A stretch of DNA of 64,000 bases from Limnanthes douglasii subsp. nivea (taxonomy: Eukaryota > Streptophyta > Magnoliopsida > Brassicales > Limnanthaceae): contig JAUPFV010000005.1 of NCBI GenBank assembly GCA_036936605.1, forward strand, positions 2,345,670 to 2,409,669, read 5' to 3'. The notes under the pieces are model-generated. The model was not told the origin of the DNA. It made no database searches and was given only the letters and a program-made list of their open reading frames with translations. Positions 38,511 through 51,380 of the stretch are shown in pieces. The first letter of the stretch is position 1; each line of letters begins with the position of its first letter. The position numbers were made by a program, and so were the translations under genes.

Positions 38511-38774
38511 AATAGCAAGCCATAAAATAAAGGAGTGACGCGGAATATTAAATTTATTCCATACTAACCCAGCCCACCCCTTGTCAGGGGCACGCGATTA
38601 GATGACGTTATACGTGTCCTTGATGGTGAAGGTGTTACTTCCAGAATTCGCAGTCCATAAGGGGACATCGTCAGAATGGATGTTGGGAGTCGGTATGGTA
38701 AGGATGAGATTACAGATCTTCGAGAGGTTAGCTCGACTTTTATCCCTTGCAGATCGGATGTTCGGAGGCCAATT

Positions 38775-40343
38775 CTAGTCACCATTGAGAATAATATCTG
38801 AAACCTTGAGGTTATTCCCAAGTTGGGAATCATTGATGGTATTGATGCCATAATAGGAAGCAAGCGAGGTAGGTAGTAGCCATGAGTCATACCAGAAAGA
38901 GGTACTTTTGTCGTTTCCAATAGCTACCCTGCAAAAGTTACTAGCTAAAGGGCGGAGGCGAAGAATTTTCCTCCAGATCCAAGAGGGGGATGATCCAAGA
39001 GAGATGTTCCAAAAAAATTTATTTTTGATTTTCTCAGACTTAATCCAATCACACCAGATATAGTGATTTTTATTACTGATAATGGACCAGAGATGTTTAA
39101 GGACGACCGTCTGATTCCAGGTTTTTAAGTCTGGAATCCCAATGCCACCCTCTTTGGTGGGAGTGGTAACGTTAGACCAAGCTACTTTGGCGCCATGGAC
39201 TTTCATAGCAGAGCCAGACCAAAGGAAACGTTGAAGGTATTGGGTCAATTCATTGATGATCCTTGAAGGAAGGATGAAGATAGAAGACCAATAGACTTAA
39301 CCAGCAAATAAGACAGATTTAATAAGCTGGAGACGTCCAGCATATGAAAGGTGCTTAGTGGTCCAAGAATCAATTATGGCTGTAATCTTATGAAGAAGAG
39401 GGCGACAATCAGAATGGGTTAGTCGACCAGTAAGGAGGGGAACTTCCAAGTATTTGACTGGGAGAGATCCTATAGGAAAACACATAATGGGAAGAAGTTC
39501 ATAGCGAAGAGAGTCATCAATACCCAAAAAAAAGATGTGACTTTTCGTAGGGTTGACTTTAAGCCTAGAGAGAGAGTAGAAATCATCAAGGGCATCTTTG
39601 ATAAGGAGGAGTGAGTTGGAGTCATTATGACAGAAAATCATTAAATCATCCGCAAAGCAAAGGTTAATGATTTTAAGTTTATGACATTTCCAATGAAAAC
39701 CGAAGTTGGCATCTTGACTTTTTTCCTTTAGGATACTCGAAAGGACTTGCATAACAAGGACGAAGAGGAAAAGGGAAAGCGGGTCGCCTTGTCTGAGACA
39801 TTTTTTCCCTTTGAAGTTACCATAGGGGTCACCATTAATATTAACATGGTACGAGGGGGAGGAGATGCAGTTGATAATCCAAGAAATCATTTTCTCAGGA
39901 AAATGCATAGCAACAAGAATGTCTAGGAGGAGATGCCATTGGACATTATCAAAGACTTTCATTAGGTCAATTTTAAGAGCAATCCTCTTACCATAACTAT
40001 TAGTATGGTAACCCCTCAAAATTTCTTAGGACAAAAGGATATTGTCAAAGATATTTCTTCTCGTGACAAAAGTCGATTGAGAAGAATCAATAAGGTAGGG
40101 AAAAGAGTCTTTAATCCTATTTGCTAAGATCTTAGAGATGATTTTGTAAACCACATTGCAGAGTGCAATGGGTCTAAAATCAAAAATCACAGAGGGGGAG
40201 TCTTTTTTTGGGATGAGGGCAATGGAGGTTAAATTCCAAGACAAGTCCAAAGTTCCAGAGATAAAAAAAATCCTTAACACCATTACAGATGTCTGGTCCA
40301 ACAATGTTCCAAGAGGACTTGAAGAAGCAAGCGTTGAAGCCAT
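38775..40343 (-). pseudogene. LINE reverse transcriptase core and connection
   Basis: Successive frames 40343-40026, 40019-39297 and 39248-38775 give a nearly continuous [22 protein letters not shown] and an N-terminal palm aspartate (LKIDLMKVFD) come first, then CLRQGDPLSLFLFVLVM, then the catalytic FADDL at 39639-39656. Thumb and connection regions (PVKYLEVPLLTGRL, AKVAWSNVTTP, GGIGIPDL) follow. Frame breaks near 40022 and 39270 and an early stop disable it. Confidence 0.92.
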
Positions 40344-41731
40344 CGGGACCCGTGGATTTATTATTATCGATACTGAAGAGGGAGGACTTAATTTCGTTAT
40401 TTGTTACCCCACGAATCATTAAGTCCCTATCAGTATTAGTAACTTTGGTGGAGAGGAGTAAGGAAACTTTGTCTAGACCAGGATAGCTAGACAAATGCTT
40501 GGTACCAAGAGAGTTCTCAAAGAAACTTAGGATAACCTTAGAGACAAAATCCGGAGTAGAAACAGTGACACCAGAGTCATTGTTGATGGAGAGAATTTTA
40601 TTGCGAAAAAGCCGGGTTTTAATACTATTATGGAAAAATTTTGTGTTCTTGTCACCCAGCTTGATCCAATTTTCTCTGTATTTTTGCTTAAGAAAGGATT
40701 CTTCAGCTCGACTAAGAAAGATGAAGGATGATGAAGCCTTAATTTTATCAGAGACAAGTTTAGGGTTAAGGGGGTCAGTAGAAAGCTTGGATTGTGCCAA
40801 GAATAAGGAATCATGAGCATTCACAACTCTAGAGCTAATGTCGCTGAACTCTTTGCGATTGAGTTTCGAAAGCTCATATTGAAAACGGATAAGTTTATCC
40901 GTGACCAGGCGCATCCCCGAAGAAGAGATGGGGAGGTTCCAGCAGTTGGAAACGATATCCTTGTAGTGCGGGTGGGATTGCCACATGTTAAAAAATTTGA
41001 AGGATTTTTTCCGTCTTTGACGAGGCAGACCAAGATTGAGAGTGACCGTAGTATGATCAGAGGAGCGAGTATAACCAAAGTGGGCATAAGACATAGGGAA
41101 TAGGTTGCCTCATTCAGGGTTAACTAGGACACGATCAATCTTGGATAAGATAGGATGGGAAGATTGTTTGTTAATCCAAGTGAAGTGGAATCCGGTTGAG
41201 CGGAGATCACTGAGTTCACTTAGATAACAACAGTTATTAAACTCGTCAATAGCAGATGACCAGTGTCAGAGGACCCAAGACGCTCATCCGGGTGACGAAT
41301 GACATTAAATCACCAAGGGTAACCCAAGGGATGAGCTTGTCTTGATTAGAGAGAGAAATAAGGTCATTCCACAATTGGATACATTCTGGAGCATCGTTAA
41401 AGGCATAAATGGCAGTGAGTCTGAAGGAGACATTATAATTATGACATCTTGCCATGCAATGAATGAACTGAGAAGATTCGGATAACCTAGAAATAGTAAT
41501 GACACTAGGGTTCCAAGTAATCCAGATTCTACCTAGGGGGTGGGCAGCATCGTTGGTAATGACATGCCAAAAGGGAACCATATTCCTAATAATAGAGTCA
41601 ACCTTATGAACTTGGACTTTAGTTTCTACTAATATTAACAATGAGATACTATTACTAATTATGAAATCAGTAACATCTTTTTGCCTAACATGATCATTAA
41701 GACCCCTCACATTCCAAGAAGCAATATTCAT
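40180..41731 (-). pseudogene. LINE endonuclease and RT N-terminus
   Basis: The frame from 41731 opens MNIASWNVRGLND, with the catalytic-glutamate motif ETKV, and runs to LIPWVTLGD, where a frameshift (near 41300) breaks the GDFN-type motif. The next frame (41094-40180) has the closing SDH motif (SSDHTTVTLNL), then the RT fingers ([14 protein letters not shown]). A further frameshift near 40230 leads into the RT core. Confidence 0.9.
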
Positions 41732-41753
41732 AAAGAAAAAGACTTACAGTGCA

Positions 41754-43170
41754 TTAGACAATGGTCTTGTCGGAGGACAAATCCTTTTTACCTTTAGCCT
41801 TAACTCCAAAGGGATGAAGCCTTTTAGGAGGTGAATCAACCTCCTCGCCACTATCAACCTCCTTAACCTCTTCTAGGGAGTCTAGATGATGACCAATGAC
41901 CAACTCCGGATCAATCTCGGAAGGATTGGATTCCATGGACAACAGAATCAGAATACTCGGCATGAGAGCCTTCTTGAGATCTTTGTTACAAAGGCTTTTA
42001 CAGAGCTGAGACTCGCCCTTTAGAGATCCAGAATAATAAAAATCAACTATGATATGAGCACTTCTAAACAACCATCTTATAAAAGAAATTAGTAATGAAA
42101 AATAAAAAATAAAATTTTAAAATTTTTCATACCCAAAATTTCGCAAAAATAAAATAAAGGGATAATAAAAATTTCAATAAAAATTATTACTAGAATATAA
42201 AACATGAAAACCTAGTAAAAAAAATAAAAAAGTATCGCTAGCAATTAAATTGGTAAAACCTATTAAAGAAATTAAATAAATTTTCTAAAAAGATCATACT
42301 AATTAAATAAATTTTAAAAAAAGTAAGAGAGGAAGTATCACGGGCCATCAAAACTCTTTTATTCAAGAAAGAAGACCCATAAATAGTATCTATGCGTTGA
42401 AGAACAAATCTGAATCTGGAAAATCACTCGATGCACGGCTCGACCCAAGAGATTTTGTTATGGTATTTTCTCCAAGAGAATTGAAGGTCCATATCGGAGA
42501 AAGGAGTCGCAAACGTCATTGGCAGCAGGATGATGATGCACTTAATCAGATCAGGAGGAGAAGGAGGGATGCAACCTACACCCAACCACCCTCCGGAAGG
42601 GGGTAACTCCAAGAGAGTCACCGGAGTCTTCTTGACACAGAACCAATTAGCGTCCGGTAGGGTCGCCTTGAATAAATCCACATACTTGTTTTGAAACACG
42701 TCGTTGAAAATCTGGTGATAAGACGACATCGGGTCAGCAGAAAAGCCTACCGTATAGTCCCAGTATATGGGAGGCCACCTCCACATAGCCTGGCCAGCCA
42801 TATGGAATCTCACCCGGTTCACGGTGAGGGACGAGGACATCATCTGAGAGCCATATTTTCATAATGTATACGTATATGCCGCAACGGTCAACAAATTTCC
42901 TGGGAAGAAGAAACCCACCGAAAGGAAACACCCATCAAGACAAGTGAGATACGTCCCCGGAAACTTGGTCAGATTTATGAAACAAAGCCATCTACCAGGC
43001 GACGGAGTAGAAAAAATAGCATGGATGAATACAGAGACATGAGGAGAGAAAGAAATAGTGGAAGACGGCTTAAGTTTCAGGCCGAGTGGCCTGAGACCTT
43101 GACGGAAATCAACAAGAAAAGTGATTTTCGGTAAAATGTTACCGTTGGAATACTACCGTTGAGTCTAAAG
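41754..43170 (-). pseudogene. LINE ORF1-like region, domain not recognised
   Basis: Upstream of the endonuclease, frames 42071-41754 and 42843-42424 are open for 105 and 139 codons. The first is acidic then ends in a basic tail (KAKGKKDLSS). The second is Trp/Pro-rich with no zinc knuckle. The position is that of ORF1, but I see no RRM/DUF4283 or CCHC signature, so the ORF1 core may be deleted. Confidence 0.45.
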
Positions 43171-43369
43171 AGAAGAGAGAACTTTTTTAATAAAGTTTAT
43201 TTTATCATATTGTAGAGTCAAATATTATATTTTTTTTGGATATCTTTAAGGATTATATTCTAATTTTATGTTTTTTATTACATATATTTTAATGTGAATT
43301 ATTTATTTTTTTAGAAAATAAATTCCTATTTTTATAGTTGTGGTTTTTAAAACACGATCGGAGTTGGAT

Positions 43370-43640
43370 ATATTTGGTCGTACAACATTACACGATAAAA
43401 AAATATATGACCGGTTGGCCAGATTTATACGTGTTGTGCAACCAGATACATTAGGATTATACCAAATGGTCAGATTTCTTATCGATCGTGTATGCTGCAC
43501 GATCAGGTTCAACGGTGTGATCGCGTAACGTTGCACAGCCAAAACCATGTGGACTGGACCAAATGGTTAAATATCTATTTGGTTGTGCATGTTTGTACGA
43601 TCGGGTCTTGTTGCTCATGATCGTGCAATGTTGCACGATT
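43370..43640. repeat. palindrome cluster, copy 3
   Basis: Decayed versions at about 43377, 43485 and 43522, and a good one (gatcgtgcaatgttgcacgatt) at about 43619, in the same order as copies 1 and 2. Confidence 0.8.
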
Positions 43641-43879
43641 TAGTATTTTGAACCTCGGTCATTTGGCCAAGTCTCTTCTGTTTGTGTCCCATTGCAAGAT
43701 ACGAATACTGGACTTTGGCCTTCTAAATTTGAAGGTCTTAGTTAGCTTGTCTACCTATGATTTATTCGTATAGTATGAATAACTCTCTCTATTTTTTTGT
43801 TTCATGTCAAGCTAACAGTGTGTTTTCAATAATAGCGCTGTCTTTATTTTCAAGATTTTTCTTCAACACGGTTCTCAAG

Positions 43880-45615
43880 ATGACCTTTCATATTTTGCGC
43901 TTGATAATTTTTAAATATTAATTTGCACAATAGATAGTGAAATCCTTGTTCATATAGTCCAAGCCATTGTTAGTCTGAAGCTTCATAAACACTTCAAGCC
44001 ATTGATTCTCTATTAAAATCTTACTGTTCAAAAAGGCATCAAGTTATTCATCTTTGATCTTCAAGAGTATAACCCAACTTTCCTATAACAGTCATCAATC
44101 AGCGAAATAAATTATATTGCACTACATATGGTAAGTTCTAATGCCGGAACCTAAAGATCTAAATGAAAATAATCGAGTAATTTATTGGATGGGTTGCCGA
44201 TGCGCAAAAACTTCACCATTTACCTCTTACCCAATACACATCATTCACAAAAGCTCAACTTCTGAACTATGGTACTATCAAACAAACCTTGTTTACTTAG
44301 TTCACCAATTTATTTTTTTACTTAAATACTTTAGTTGATGATGTCACAGCCTGGTAGAATCCTTCACCACACTATACACACCTCCTACTACTACAGTGCC
44401 CTTAATAACTAACACACCTATTAGATTTCATAACAACAATAGAGCCTCGCAAGACCTTAACTCAACCATTTTAACCCCTATAGATTAACCCTTTCTCATA
44501 TAACATCCCAATAGAAAGAATATAACATTTAACTTCTGGTACATACCTTATGTTTTTAATCACTCTCTTAAGTCTGTAGACAACTTGAGCCGAACTGTTA
44601 ATCTGTTTGACATCAAAGGATTCGTCATTCCTGAGGAAGAACCTTCCACTCTCAAGCATTTTTTAGTCTCTAGCCCATGCTTATTGGAAGTCATGTGTAA
44701 TAATGCACCCAAATCTAGCACCCATTTATCGCTATACATGAAAGAATAAGAAGTCATCATCCTAACAACATCCCAACAACATACTCACAGTCATCAGATA
44801 TCATTATAACATCTTTGGCTTTAGTCTTCTAATAGTTGTTTCCTTTTCCTTTCTCCATGAAGTTCCAAATGATATCCCTTTCTTCTTGCATACCTAATAA
44901 TGTTTTTGAACCTATCATATCCTCTTTGGAATTTCATCAAGAATTTTCTCTCCTCTTACTTGAATCTCTCTTCCCCAACCTACCCCTCACACTTAGTCGG
45001 TGTCCTTTTGAGCCACCATTTTATACAATATTCCTTTGAAGATCTTTGAAGTTTAACACGTTCTTAACTTTAGCCATCATAATGAAGTCTTTCTCGTAGA
45101 GCATGGTGCCCATGAATTGTTCTTATTCATTTGGCAGAGAACTTAAAAGACCGTTGTTTGGTCTTCCTTCTCTATCTTCACACCAATTGCATTCAAGTCG
45201 AGTATCATTCTGTTCTAATCATTTATGTGCTTTTGTATCTTTGTGATTCTCCATAGATAGTATCTAAAGTTGTTTATTTAGATATAATTTGTTCGCCAAT
45301 GACTTCTTAATGTAAATCACCTCAAGCCGATTCCATATCCTAATACTGTAGGCTCTTTAGATACCTCATATAACTTCATCTCTCAAGCTCAGTATGATGG
45401 CGCTATGAGCTTTATATAGTACTACAATATCAACATGTGTACAATTATCATCCATAATGACAGCTAATACTTTATATACTTGGTAAGCTTCATGGAACTC
45501 ATATCTCTTTGTTTTTTGGTTTCCAAATGAGATTTACTTATCCAACCTACAGACCTGTGGTCGATCTACTTCTGAAATTGTTGCTATACACTCACCATAT
45601 CACTTGTTGGGAAAC
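43880..45615 (-). pseudogene. Ty1/copia half-element (copy 3)
   Basis: Minus-strand gag near 45050-45420. Protease at 44560-44760 (WVLDLGALLHMTSNK, where the active-site DSGA reads DLGA, so it is dead). Protease-integrase linker at 44471-44659 (NIRYVPEVKCYILSIGML). Integrase opening down to about 43880. At 45591-45602 a TGATATGGTGAG box stands where copia elements have the tRNA-iMet site TGGTATCAGAGC, and tgttggg at 45605 marks the inner edge of the 5' LTR. Confidence 0.85.
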
Positions 45616-48600
45616 CCATCGTTATACTAAGGAAATTGTTTTTTACCACATGTTCAAGAATAAGAAACTAATAAAAAAAATGTAATAAAACCAAGCATAC
45701 AGTGAAAATAATCCTACATACACACGCAATAGACACACTATTATAAATAAGTAGGTTATTAAAAGACTCTCAAACATAAATTGTTCATTCACTCTTTGAT
45801 ACAAAAATGACGTGATTGACACAACTCTCTCCTTTGTGTTTATCTCTCACTTCACATATCTTTCAAAAGACTTGGATTTATTTCTCTCACTCAAGAAATA
45901 TGATTCTTACGAAATTATGTGTTGTCACACCATTAGTATTGTGTATCTTCTTCTATTGATAGTATTAAGAAAATCATAATTCTTCATTAGATGCTACAAT
46001 TAAAAGCTCATTAATCAACAACTAGAAAAACTCATAATATCTTAAGATATAAAACCTCATAACTAGGAAATCTTAATTAATATAGAAAACTCAATCAATA
46101 AAAAAATCTAATAAATATTGAAAACCTAAAACAAGAGGCCGAAGTAAATATTGGAGAGTTAATAAATAAAATAATATGCTTTGATCCAGCTTGCTTCAAA
46201 TCAAACTGATTTTGATAAACACACTTTAGACCAACCTTGCTTCTGACCAATTTTCTTCTAACCAGCATGCTTCAGATCAACACATATCTCATTCGACTCA
46301 AAAGTCACTAGTCTTGTTAGCTTGCCCCAACCATTAGGAACCAATAATCGTCTCTACATCTACATCATGACTTAAGCATCATCCATACAGTTTCAATTAT
46401 TTTTCCTAATGCATGTAAAAGATATATCCAATAATTCTCATGTAATCCTCGATAATACATTTCTTGACAAGTTACTTCTAGCATACACCGAACATAAACA
46501 ATAGTTGTATCCTCTCTATGCTCGTGAAATTTGTCGAATGCTTTAAGGTGTCTAACCATTCACTATGGTCAAAATTAAGTCATTGTAGAAGGGTATTCAT
46601 CATTTGATATATCCATCTAGTATAAACTTGAGCATGCATATATAAATACAAAATCATAAATAATGTTTTTAATTTTTTTAATTTTTTTAATATGTACGTT
46701 TGTCTATGGACATTCATTGAGATTAAACATATCTTTTTTTGTGATATGGCTACCCATTGGTTCATTATTTTTCAATTGGTAATATTAAAACATACTTTTA
46801 ATATATGTATTTACTAATAATCTTTAATCCTGGTGAGTTTTGACAAAATAAATATAATACATCATCAAGATATTTTCTATCAATATTTTTCGGAAGTAGT
46901 TTTTGTGGTATCATGCAATAATTTTTTTTCATGTAACAAATATATTATCGACATGGATATCTAAAAATATAAATTTACTCATACTTATTTTTTAATATGT
47001 TAAATTATCTAATGAGTTCACTATACAAAACAAAGGATGTAATTATTTTATAAGTTTTTGGGAGAATATACAATGATATGTATACCGCAAACTTTGGATC
47101 ACCGGACATAAAGGTGTTTTGTTGCACAATATAAATCATTTAATAATGTCACCGTTAATAAAACAATTCTCAAAGCACTTGATGGTTTTAAAGTCAAAAT
47201 ATAAAAATAATGTCATGATTGTCTGAAAAAAATCATTTGATGAAACATGAGATAAATATTTTTAAAATTAATCATTCCACTTTAAGTAAAACTTTATCAC
47301 AAGTCATGTTTTTTACATTTTTACACCATCTTCAAAATCTCATTTGGTTTCAAAAATATTTTTACCACCATTCGGTGTCTTTTCTTCAAGTAATGGGATA
47401 AGCTCTCAAATCATGTTTTCTCACATCAAGTTTTATTCTTCGTTCAATAGTCTATAAATAATATATTAACATTTTCGTCGTTCAAAAGAAGCTTAAAAGA
47501 TTGTCTTATATTATATTAAAAATGACGATGTTCTCGGAGATACATTATATAGTAAAAAAACTATATTCATATTTGTCTAATGAGCACTAACTCATTTACC
47601 TTAATTATCTTCTTTGAAGAAGTTAAGTAATTGTTTCTAGACAAATTTATTTTAGTATAATGCAACCATTTTGTTTTTCATCTTGCATAATAATAGATAT
47701 AAAATGAACATAGATTACAATATATATACATTCCAACAACTTATAGATGTTTTAAATTAATTTTAAGTCAATGTTGAAATTTTAATAAATCTCTAAATAT
47801 GATTTTAGAAAAATTAAAGATTTATTGAATCTTTCTTTGAAACTCGGTTTTCTCAAATAATTTTGATATTCAGGTCTAAAAATATTTATCTGGAAAGAAT
47901 CGTAACAGTTCAACATTATGATATTATTTCAATATTGAATGAAATAACTACTAAGTTGTTATAGATTAAAAAAAGCAAACAATGCTTTTCAACTAGAAGT
48001 CCCTAAAAATGTTAATATTTTTAATTAGGTTTACACTCTGTCAAAAATTCATACGGTCTTTTACTGAAAAGATAGTTTGCGGGTTTTGTTGCATATTCTC
48101 ATAATAAGATCTGAAAGTTCCGATGGCTAATAATATTTCTCACAACATCATTTCAGGTACAATTTCAAATTATTAAATTCATTGTTCATGCTGAAAATAT
48201 TATGCATCTTACACTAATAGAATATCCTACTATATTTTATGAATTTTATGATGGTCTAGGATGTTGTTCATATGAGCCGTCATATATCATATATTATTTA
48301 CTACGGGGTCATATCCAACACAACTATTTTAAGCTGTTTGTCAACCTCAAGTTTAAAAGGTATAAATATGTCAATTGTCTCTCGTTTCTCATGAATTAGA
48401 TAAAAATTTACCTTACATAAAAGCTGTCTATAAATAATATTAAATATTACTTTACAAATTTCAGTAATATGCAACGATGGTTCAAAAATATCAATAGAAT
48501 CAATTTCAAAACTTCTTTCAATTTGTATAGATTTAATATTCTCACTTGAGTCAATTTTTATTTATACATTCAACATATATATCAAAATCTAAATAAACTA

Positions 48601-49450
48601 AAACAAATTGATAAAAAATGTTTTTTTAATATGTAGTTTTAATAATGTGAACAATCATTTGTCCTAAATTTTGATTATTATTCTAATGTTACAATTTTGT
48701 TACTGTATTTATATTCATATATTTCTAATAATCCATAATAATATCGAAGATACATAAACTATTATCTATGAAAAATATTATTATATAAATAAAACACATT
48801 TAATAATTTCCATAACAAAATAATAATTGTGATTTTCAGAAAAGCAACTAAATTATTTTTAATGAAGATATATACAACAAAGAATTTGGATACAAAATAT
48901 AACCACTATATAGTAACAAAAACACAAATTTCTTTATATTATATAGATGAATATTTTATCATCACGAGGACTTCGACTTTTTATTGTACCCTACGATAAA
49001 ACAAATATGTGTCATTTCTAATTTTATTACTTCATCCAATATTTATAGGTACTAAATGGTATATCCAATATACAATATATTTCACATTATTTCTTAAAAT
49101 ACTCCAGATTTTTATAACAAAAATACGTGGTTAAAAGACATCCAATTTTGTTTATTTATACATGAACCAAATCATATGTATCTAAGCCTTTTTTCTTATT
49201 ATATTTGGGTTTTTCTACTGTAATATCAAAACCATCTACTTCATGATGATCGACTTTCAATTTTTCACATCATGTGGAGCTTGAGAAATGAGATCATTCT
49301 TTATTTGTATTACTAAGAGACAAATAATAATACACAAATTTCACAATTGCATTATTTAGGAGATCAATCCTATGTTCTCTTAATTTTGACCATATTTTAA
49401 TCTTGAGGATGTGTTCTCTAAGTAAAATATTTTCCAAGATACTTAATAAC
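45616..49450. repeat. composite repeat right half, copy 3, no gene seen
   Basis: Matches 13076-14463 and 21500-25195. A 64-residue frame at 46365-46559 is not preserved in the sister copies. Confidence 0.6.
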
Positions 49451-50090
49451 TAGGATTGGTGATGGAAAAATATGGCCGGGGGGTATTTTAGGTAAGTAAT
49501 TACACGAAGTATTAAATATGTGATGTAGAGAAGAGAGATAATAGAGATGTTTGTATTAAATTTTATGAAGATAGAAAAATCAACCCCTTTAATATTATTT
49601 TTTATAAAATTTTAGGTCCGTAGATTCACCGGGTGAGGTCATAAATATGGTTAAACATTATGAGCCCACAGACCCAATTACATTCGAAGTTGGTATACTG
49701 CTTAGTCAACAAGCACTCAACTTACATGACATATTTTTTCTTATAGGTCTAAAATACCCTCAAAAATTCAATCCCTACTATCAATAAAATTCGAACCTAT
49801 CATGCAACCTTTTTAGTTCTCTCAAAGATCTCTTTGGAAGACTAATGAACATCTCTTCGAATTATGTCACTTTTAAATTTTCGAAATGACTGTCCTTACC
49901 CTTTTTCCTTAAATTCAAACTTGTTAGAAGTCGAAAAAGTTATCATTTTTATCAACCGTATTTTTGGACACGTGTCAACTATTCAGTGGACTTCAGATTT
50001 GTTCTACCCTAGGTAAAGTGAGCCAATTAATAACCGATGTTTCCACTCTCTAATGATGTTTCTTTTTCTTCAAAGAAAAATCCAGGCCTG
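49451..50090. other. spacer upstream of the PMD-like fragment
   Basis: Slightly less AT-rich than its surroundings. No gene recognised. It may hold the upstream region of the fragment that follows. Confidence 0.4.
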
Positions 50091-50098
50091 CTCCCCAG

Positions 50099-51090
50099 AT
50101 ATGGAAGAGCCCAGGTAATTATCCCTATATATATTATGTTTATTTGCTTGAAAACTTGAATTCTGGAATTAACTCCATTTCCTTTGCAGTTATCCCGAAC
50201 CGCTTTTTACACCATCTGAAGGATGGTCAAGTCACTTTCAAAAAACCGTATTACTAGGCATAGAAAAAAAGGGATAATTCCTTTCATAAATGCTTGACCC
50301 CCCCCCCCCCCCTCCTAACTTGACTCGTGGCCATTTGTGGAGGACCAATTATAAAAAAGAAATGTCTTGGAATGAATTTACCACTCCTCTTTCCTCTACC
50401 ACCCTTCGAATATATCGATATGAAGCTATACATTCCTACTAAGAAGAGATCCCTCAGTCATCAGCCCAAGAATGATAAGAAGAGGAAAAAAAAGAATGAA
50501 TGAACTTCAAAATGTGTCGTTGACGAGGCCACCGAAGAACCAAACCTTAAAATCGATACATCATTGTAGGATGAAGTTGCTCCCAATGTGAAAGGAGGTA
50601 ATGTGCCCACAAATGTTCTTGAGCCTAAAAAAAAGGCTAAAAAAATAAACAAGCAAGGCAGTGACGAGACAAATAGAAAGAAAAGTAAACCATTTACCAG
50701 TTTAGATCTAGTATTCCTACCTTACATGCATCAAACCCTGCCTTTTTATTTCTCAATTTCGAGGGAGAAGCTGATGTTGGAGGAAACAATCTGTTAGATG
50801 AGCTAACATGGTTTGGTTACGAAGTATTTGATATGGTCTTTCCAAGTACTGCACCTAACATGATATTCGATGGTATACCATTTGAAGTGTCAAAGGAAAA
50901 TGACATAGTTGGGTGCTCAATAACGGGTTGCGTTAAGCCTGTTGTTGAATTGGAAAGGAAAGTCGAATCACAAAAATGAATCATTTCTTCTATTTGAGAG
51001 AAAAACATAAAACTACAAAATTCCCTTGAAGAGGAAAAAGAGAAAGAAGAGAGCTCTATCGAAAATCTAAGCGACACATGTTATCGTCTG
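50099..51090 (+). pseudogene. decayed gene fragment resembling a plant mobile domain (PMD) protein
   Basis: A start at 50100 reads MEEP, then a GT...AG intron (about 50114-50189), then SYPEPLFTPSEGWSSHFQ with intact phase across the splice. A frameshift follows at a run of A near 50265. After a poly(C) run come SWNEFTTPL and KLYIPTKKR, which resemble the W..Y..P...LYIP.R closing motif of PMD proteins, then a Lys-rich nuclear-signal-like segment (PKKKAKKINK) and an acidic coiled-coil tail (near 50950-51070). The PMD core, about 300 residues in full proteins, is missing between the two halves. Frameshifts and stops show that it is not expressed as a full protein. The family call is by motif memory only. 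Confidence 0.45.
50298..50312 (+). repeat. poly(C) run, 15 bases
   Basis: Fifteen C exactly between the N- and C-terminal pieces of the PMD-like fragment. Confidence 0.95.
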
Positions 51091-51380
51091 TTTTCTTAGT
51101 CTGAATCAGGATTAAATTATTGTTTTAACCTCATGTATACAATGTGCCCAGCTTTTTTTATTCTAAACTTAATTACAGTATTTACTATCTCATATATTTT
51201 GACGTTAGTATGCTATTAGAACTCAATATTTAAATGTTGGACTAAAAAATCATCTCTCAAAATTCAAAATAGTCAAACTTATATCTAAACACAATCTCCT
51301 CCACATACCAACAATAATATAATTATTATTTCTATTGTCCTTAAGTCCAATTTTGTATACCAATTACATACATCTGTTGA
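51066..51380. repeat. LTR-like block, partner of 26985-27340
   Basis: Starts taagcgacacatgttatcgtctg, immediately after the coiled-coil frame, and shares ordered landmarks with 26985-27340. Confidence 0.5.

Larger units (their letters stand above)
37788..43194 (-). mobile_element. near full-length LINE inserted in composite copy 3
   Basis: The 5.4-kb insert is flanked by a 9-bp target duplication gtttatttt (37779-37787 and 43195-43203). Copy 1 has the single uninterrupted site at 10755-10763. The minus-strand 3' end is ...ttatttcaccaaaaaaa. It has an ORF1-like region, apurinic endonuclease, RT with FADDL, and zf-RVT. Several frameshifts make it inactive. Confidence 0.92.
34371..49450 (+). 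repeat. composite repeat, copy 3, interrupted by a LINE
   Basis: Left part 34371-37787, LINE 37788-43194, right part 43195-49450. It includes the left 1.6 kb shared with copy 1 and the AT-rich right half shared with copy 2, and stops near 49450 (position 25195 in copy 2). Confidence 0.85.

Noticed and set aside
40156..41103. Plus-strand ORFs inside the LINE
   Set aside because: Antisense shadows of the endonuclease/RT frames.
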